A DNA stretch of 64,000 nt from Gemmiger sp. An87. Its GTDB lineage: Bacteria > Bacillota > Clostridia > Oscillospirales > Ruminococcaceae. The stretch covers positions 51,676 through 115,675 of the forward strand of contig NZ_NFHD01000008.1 of NCBI RefSeq assembly GCF_002159185.1. The letters run 5' to 3'. Below are positions 60,683 to 64,000 of the stretch, piece after piece; position 1 is the stretch's first letter; the number at the start of each line of letters is the position of its first letter. The notes beneath the pieces were generated by a model, which saw only the letters and a program-made list of their open reading frames with translations, made no database searches and was not told the DNA's origin. The position numbers and the translations under genes are program-made.

Positions 60683-62089
60683 TCAGTGCACGCCGTCCGC
60701 CAGGTCGGCGATCTCGCCCAGGTCCGGCAGCCAGACCGTTGACGCGTCCACATAGGGGCCGTCCCATTCCTCCCGCTCCTTCCAGGTGGAGGGGATTTCC
60801 CCTTCCAGCTGACCCCGGGCACTCTCGGCCCGCAGCAGGCAGAAGTCGGTGAAGGTGTCCACCCCGGTGCAGAAGTCCTGGTAGGAACAGAATGCGGTGG
60901 GGTCCCGCTGCACGTAGGGGGCGATCATCCGGGCGGTGGCGGCGGTCTCGGCCGCAAAGCGTCCGCTCTCAAAATATCCGCTCAGAAATTCGTCGAAATA
61001 CCCATGGTAGGCGGCAAAGCATTCGTCCTGCTTCATCACCTGATGGTAGAGCGGGCGGTTTTTCATCACCTGGCCGGTGCCGGGGGTGTCGATGGGATAA
61101 TTCACATACAGCTCTGCGTCGTTGATGGGGTCCGGCATACCCAGCGAGTAGGTGGCAAAGGCCAGGTTATAGTCCCAGGGCAGCATGCTCAGCCGCCCGT
61201 CTTCCTCGTAGAGAAAATAGTTGTGGCCGGTGCGGCCCAGGTAGCTGTCCAGATTGACGGTGAACACCTGCACCACAAAGTACCGCAGCACCCGGTCCAG
61301 GTCCACCGCCTTTTCCAGCTGCTGCCCGGTGGAAAGCTGCTCCAGCGCTTCGATCAGCCGCTGCTTGTCCGCCGGGGTGGGGTCGAACTTGGCGGTGCGG
61401 AAGATGTTGTCGTAGTTTTCCTCCTCCGGGCCGGTGTAGCGCAGGGCCACGTCCGGGTTTTCGTCGGAAAGGCGCTTGTAGTCCGGCTTGTACAGCTGGC
61501 CGTGGTCCGGCCCGAAGCTGCGGCGGGCAAAGGCCTCCTCCGGCTCCTCCACCGCCAGGAACAGCCCCCAGTCCTGCCCGTTCACCGTCACCCACACATA
61601 GCTGCTCAGGGGCGCGGGCACCCCCATGTAGTCCATCATCCGGTAGGCGGTGTGGTTTTTCAGGTAGCTGTTGTCCTGAAAGGAGCAGTCCAGCGAGAGC
61701 TTGTCCAACCCGTGGTAGCTGGCCCCGGTCTGGTAGTGGTCGAATTCCAGCTTCAGGCTGTAGCGGGAAAGGCCGTATTCCTCGATCAGCCGCCGGGAGT
61801 TGTTGCCCTTGGCCCGCAGGCCCACCTGCTCGAACCGCTCGCCGTCCACCACCACCGTGCAGGAGGAATACTCCTCCTCCGGTGCGTCGGCCAGAAAGGC
61901 CTGCCAGTCCTCGATCTGAATGTCGATGGTGTGTACCCGATCCGCGTCGAACAGCCGGGAGGCGTAGGCCGGGTCGCTGTGGGTGGGGCGGATGCCCAGC
62001 GCCTCCCCTCGCCAGAGCACCCCCGCCAGCACCAGAGCCAGCGCCATGGCGGCAAGGCAGATGCGGTCGATGTGTTTGTGGCGCAGCAT
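60683..62089 (-). CDS. CotH kinase family protein
   Basis: A 468-residue protein with one N-terminal membrane anchor (about 10-28) and a large extracellular CotH domain. Features: VRAKGNNSRR-like region (GLRAKGNNSRRLI), YSLKLEFDHYQ, LSLDCSFQDNSYLKNHTAYRMM, LYKPDYK, and the catalytic-type MLPWDYNLAFATY near residue 320. CotH proteins have a protein-kinase-like fold and some phosphorylate secreted or surface proteins. It lies 4 bp after the DUF4956 gene, and the Tyr/Asp/Thr-rich repeat protein upstream is a possible partner. Confidence 0.9.
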   Translation of the reverse strand: MLRHKHIDRICLAAMALALVLAGVLWRGEALGIRPTHSDPAYASRLFDADRVHTIDIQIEDWQAFLADAPEEEYSSCTVVVDGERFEQVGLRAKGNNSRRLIEEYGLSRYSLKLEFDHYQTGASYHGLDKLSLDCSFQDNSYLKNHTAYRMMDYMGVPAPLSSYVWVTVNGQDWGLFLAVEEPEEAFARRSFGPDHGQLYKPDYKRLSDENPDVALRYTGPEEENYDNIFRTAKFDPTPADKQRLIEALEQLSTGQQLEKAVDLDRVLRYFVVQVFTVNLDSYLGRTGHNYFLYEEDGRLSMLPWDYNLAFATYSLGMPDPINDAELYVNYPIDTPGTGQVMKNRPLYHQVMKQDECFAAYHGYFDEFLSGYFESGRFAAETAATARMIAPYVQRDPTAFCSYQDFCTGVDTFTDFCLLRAESARGQLEGEIPSTWKEREEWDGPYVDASTVWLPDLGEIADLADGVH

Positions 62090-62093
62090 GGCT

Positions 62094-62765
62094 TCACCCC
62101 ATATAGTCCCCGTTGTAGGATACCAGCACCGCTTCCTCCACGCCTTCCATGGCGGCCAGCTGCTCCACGAAGGAGGCGTCCTCCTGCCGCAGGCGCACCT
62201 CGTAGTTCAGCTCGGTGCCACGGGCGCTCACGGTCTTGCTTTTCAGCGAGTGGGCGGCCACCGCCTCTTCCAGAAAAGCGGCAGCGGCGCGGGCGGCGGC
62301 ATCTCCGGCGCAGTGCAGTACCAGAATGTAGGGCCGGTCGGCGCTTTTGCGTCCGGCGAACACCACCAGCACCAGCCCGATGAGCAGGCTGCCCAGCACC
62401 GCCAGCGGCACAAAGCCCGCCGCCAGCACGATGCCCGCCGCGATGCTCCAGAACAGGAAGGCGATGTCCATGGGCTCCTTGATGGCGGTGCGAAACCGCA
62501 CGATGGACAAGGCGCCCACCATGCCCAGTGACAGCACCACGTTGCTGGTGACTGCCAGAATCAGCAGGGTGGTGATGAGGCAGAGGGCCACCAGCGTGAC
62601 CCCGAAGCTGGCGGCGTACATCACGCCGCAGTAGCTTTTTTTGTAGATGTAAAAGATGAACAGCCCCAGCGCCAGAGCCAGCGCCATGGCCAGCAGCATA
62701 TCCAGCGGGCTGACCGCGGCGGAATTGTCCAGAAAGCTGGAACGGAAGATATCCTGAAACGTCAT
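62094..62765 (-). CDS. DUF4956 membrane protein
   Basis: A 223-residue protein: about four membrane segments (about 22-135) with the family signature LGMVGALSIVRFRTAIKEPMDIAFLFWSI, then a cytoplasmic alpha/beta domain (about 140-223). DUF4956 genes regularly accompany VTC-domain and CotH genes, exactly as here. Function not established. Confidence 0.88.
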   Translation of the reverse strand: MTFQDIFRSSFLDNSAAVSPLDMLLAMALALALGLFIFYIYKKSYCGVMYAASFGVTLVALCLITTLLILAVTSNVVLSLGMVGALSIVRFRTAIKEPMDIAFLFWSIAAGIVLAAGFVPLAVLGSLLIGLVLVVFAGRKSADRPYILVLHCAGDAAARAAAAFLEEAVAAHSLKSKTVSARGTELNYEVRLRQEDASFVEQLAAMEGVEEAVLVSYNGDYMG

Positions 62766-62787
62766 AAAACCCCTCCCGGCTCACCGC

Positions 62788-63477
62788 TCATTCCCATTTG
62801 CGGCAGGCCGCGTATTTGGACCATGCCCCCGCCCGTCGGCCGGGCACCTGCACGGCCATGCGCACCAGATCGGGCAGAAAGGCGTCGTATTTTACCTCCA
62901 GAATGGCGCCCCCCGGGGCCACGGTGCAGGCAAGGGCCTCCGGGTCCAGAAAATCGGCGGGCCCGTTGCCCCGGCGCAGCGCCCGGTCCAGAGTGATGCG
63001 CACGTTGCCCGGCCGGTACACAAAGGCCTGCCGGTCGTAGCAGACCACGGTGCGCGGGCACAGCCCGGCGCGCATTTTGCTGTACAGCTCCACCAGCAGG
63101 GGCCGGCCGCTGTGCAAGAGAAAGTCGATCTGCCCGGCCAGCAGCAGCCGCACCTCTTCCTCGCTCAGCCGGATGCTTTGCTTTTGGCACAGGCCGTTCT
63201 GCTTGCTCTTTTTTTCCAGCCGCAGAAAGCCGGTGTCCTGCCCGTAGTACCGAAGCCGGAACTTTTCCCGCCGGTCCACCCCGTCCAGCTTCTGGCGCAG
63301 GGCGGTGTCGGCGGGGGTGTCGAAGTAAAGGCTGTTCACCCGGTACACCCCGCCCGGCCCGGCGTGCCGGTCGGCCTCAAACAGCCGCTCCAGCCGCCGG
63401 GTGAGCACCCAGTCCTCCTGGGGGGTGATCCAGTGCTTGTATTCGTGCCGCCAGACCGGCGGGCGGTCAGTCGTCAT
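62788..63477 (-). CDS. VTC-domain (polyphosphate polymerase-like) protein
   Basis: A 229-residue protein with the VTC tunnel-fold motifs: RHEYKHWI, NSLYFDTP, KFRLRYYG, RLEKKSKQNG, the basic strands VCYDRQAFVY and VRITLDRALR, and the metal-binding-type ILEVKYDAFLPD. Start 63477 overlaps the repeat-protein gene by 11 bp; the longer frame reads out-of-phase through that gene and is rejected. In yeast Vtc4 this fold makes polyphosphate from ATP; the bacterial proteins' reaction is not established. Confidence 0.88.
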   Translation of the reverse strand: MTTDRPPVWRHEYKHWITPQEDWVLTRRLERLFEADRHAGPGGVYRVNSLYFDTPADTALRQKLDGVDRREKFRLRYYGQDTGFLRLEKKSKQNGLCQKQSIRLSEEEVRLLLAGQIDFLLHSGRPLLVELYSKMRAGLCPRTVVCYDRQAFVYRPGNVRITLDRALRRGNGPADFLDPEALACTVAPGGAILEVKYDAFLPDLVRMAVQVPGRRAGAWSKYAACRKWE

Positions 63478-64000
63478 AACCGGAATCTCCGCCGTCGTCC
63501 GGTGCGTCGTAACCGGAGTCGCCGCCGTCGTCATAGCCGGAATCGCCATTGTCCGGTGCAGGTGCCGGAGCCGCCGGAGCGGGCGCGGGGGCAGTGTAGG
63601 CGGAATCGCCGTAGCCGGAGTCGCCATCGTCCGGTGCGGGTGCCGGGGCCGCGGTGGGCGCGGGAGCGGGAGCCGGAGCGGTGTAGCCGGAATCGCCGTC
63701 ATCGTTATAATCGGTCACACCGTCGTTGCTGGGGCCGTAGTCGGTGTCGTTGTAGTCGGTCACGCCGTCGTTGTTCGGGCCGTAATCGGTGTCGTTGTAA
63801 TCGGTCACGCCATCGTTGTTGGGGCCGTAGTCGGTGTCGTTATAGTCGGTCACGCCGTCATTGTTGGGGCCGTAATCGGTGTCGTTGTAATCGGTCACGC
63901 CGTCGTTGTTGGGGCCGTAATCGGTGTCGTTGTAGTCGGTCACGCCATCGTTGTTCGGGCCGTAGTCGGTGTCGTTGTAGTCGGTCACGCCGTCATTGTT
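63467..64000 (-). CDS. acidic tandem-repeat protein, 5' end beyond the window
   Basis: The frame is open to the right edge, so the start is missing; 177 residues are visible. The first part is a run of 15-residue repeats (TDYNDTDYGPNNDGV), then Ala/Pro-rich spacers and GDSGYDD repeats to the stop. The D-x-N-D-x-D-x-G and NNDGVTDYND pattern resembles thrombospondin type-3/dockerin-like calcium-binding repeats. Extremely acidic and Tyr-rich, probably extracellular. It overlaps the VTC gene by 11 bp and leads the VTC-DUF4956-CotH operon. Confidence 0.75.
   Translation of the reverse strand, partial: NNDGVTDYNDTDYGPNNDGVTDYNDTDYGPNNDGVTDYNDTDYGPNNDGVTDYNDTDYGPNNDGVTDYNDTDYGPNNDGVTDYNDTDYGPSNDGVTDYNDDGDSGYTAPAPAPAPTAAPAPAPDDGDSGYGDSAYTAPAPAPAAPAPAPDNGDSGYDDGGDSGYDAPDDGGDSGYDD
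63701..64000 (-). repeat. 45-bp coding tandem repeats
   Basis: Six full 45-bp units and parts of two more are present, coding for TDYNDTDYGPNNDGV. Units differ mainly at silent positions (for example GTA/GTC alternation) with one Asn-to-Ser change in the unit nearest 63716. The array continues past the window end. Confidence 0.9.

Noticed and set aside
63701..64000. CRISPR-like regular repeats
   Set aside because: The 45-bp units are directly adjacent with no unique spacers, keep a reading frame and vary at silent positions. This is a coding tandem repeat.

Overview
The window looks like chromosome of a GC-rich, Gram-positive anaerobic Clostridia-type gut bacterium; Oscillospiraceae relatives such as Gemmiger, Subdoligranulum or Faecalibacterium fit best. 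The grounds are high GC with strong GC3 bias, lipobox lipoproteins, no outer-membrane genes, a Clostridia-type mreBCD-mrdA-minD-mgsA cluster, type-2 serine dehydratase subunits, an AGCS alanine/Na+ symporter and a DUF4321 gene. The assignment is an inference from gene content. I saw no rRNA, tRNA, CRISPR array or transposase.

Layout. 0-6.5 kb: an OmpR-type response regulator with its sensor kinase, a separate hybrid kinase, and an AraC regulator. 6.5-12.3 kb: a divergently controlled alpha-galactoside operon (binding lipoprotein, two permeases, GH36 alpha-galactosidase). 12.3-13.0 kb: an AT-rich orphan gene with an R-X4-H (HEPN-like) motif. 13.1-16.7 kb: aspS, a small lipoprotein, a candidate type I toxin-antitoxin locus too small for ordinary gene calling, and ogt. 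16.8-28.6 kb: small membrane proteins, then mgsA, minD, mrdA, mreD, mreC, mreB, maf, DUF4321, dut, a U32 peptidase and zapA, that is, cell shape, division and housekeeping. 29-34 kb: glycogen phosphorylase and a GH13 enzyme with a charged tail. 34-37 kb: an orphan phage-type replication gene, a DUF1835 protein and a glycerol-dehydrogenase-like enzyme. 37.0-37.7 kb: a gene-free stretch holding a 376-bp element with 25-bp terminal inverted repeats. 37.7-46 kb: amino-acid and small-metabolite genes (AGCS symporter, PHP protein, MFS, DeoR regulator, sdaAB/sdaAA, second MFS). 46.3-47.7 kb: an NfeD-SPFH pair.

47.8-60.6 kb is the most unusual part: seven paralogous secreted lipoproteins in one direction, interrupted by an ABC transporter and a small lower-GC gene. 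Six share a C-x4-C-x-H-x4-C motif in a fixed context; the seventh keeps the His but has lost all three Cys. An 83-bp promoter module is duplicated ahead of the first and fifth genes, and near-identical terminators lie at the two ends of the array.

60.7-64 kb, on the opposite strand and convergent with the array, encodes an acidic protein with 45-bp/15-residue tandem repeats (running off the window), a VTC-type domain protein, a DUF4956 membrane protein and a CotH-kinase protein. Together with the array this reads as a cell-surface locus whose function is not established.
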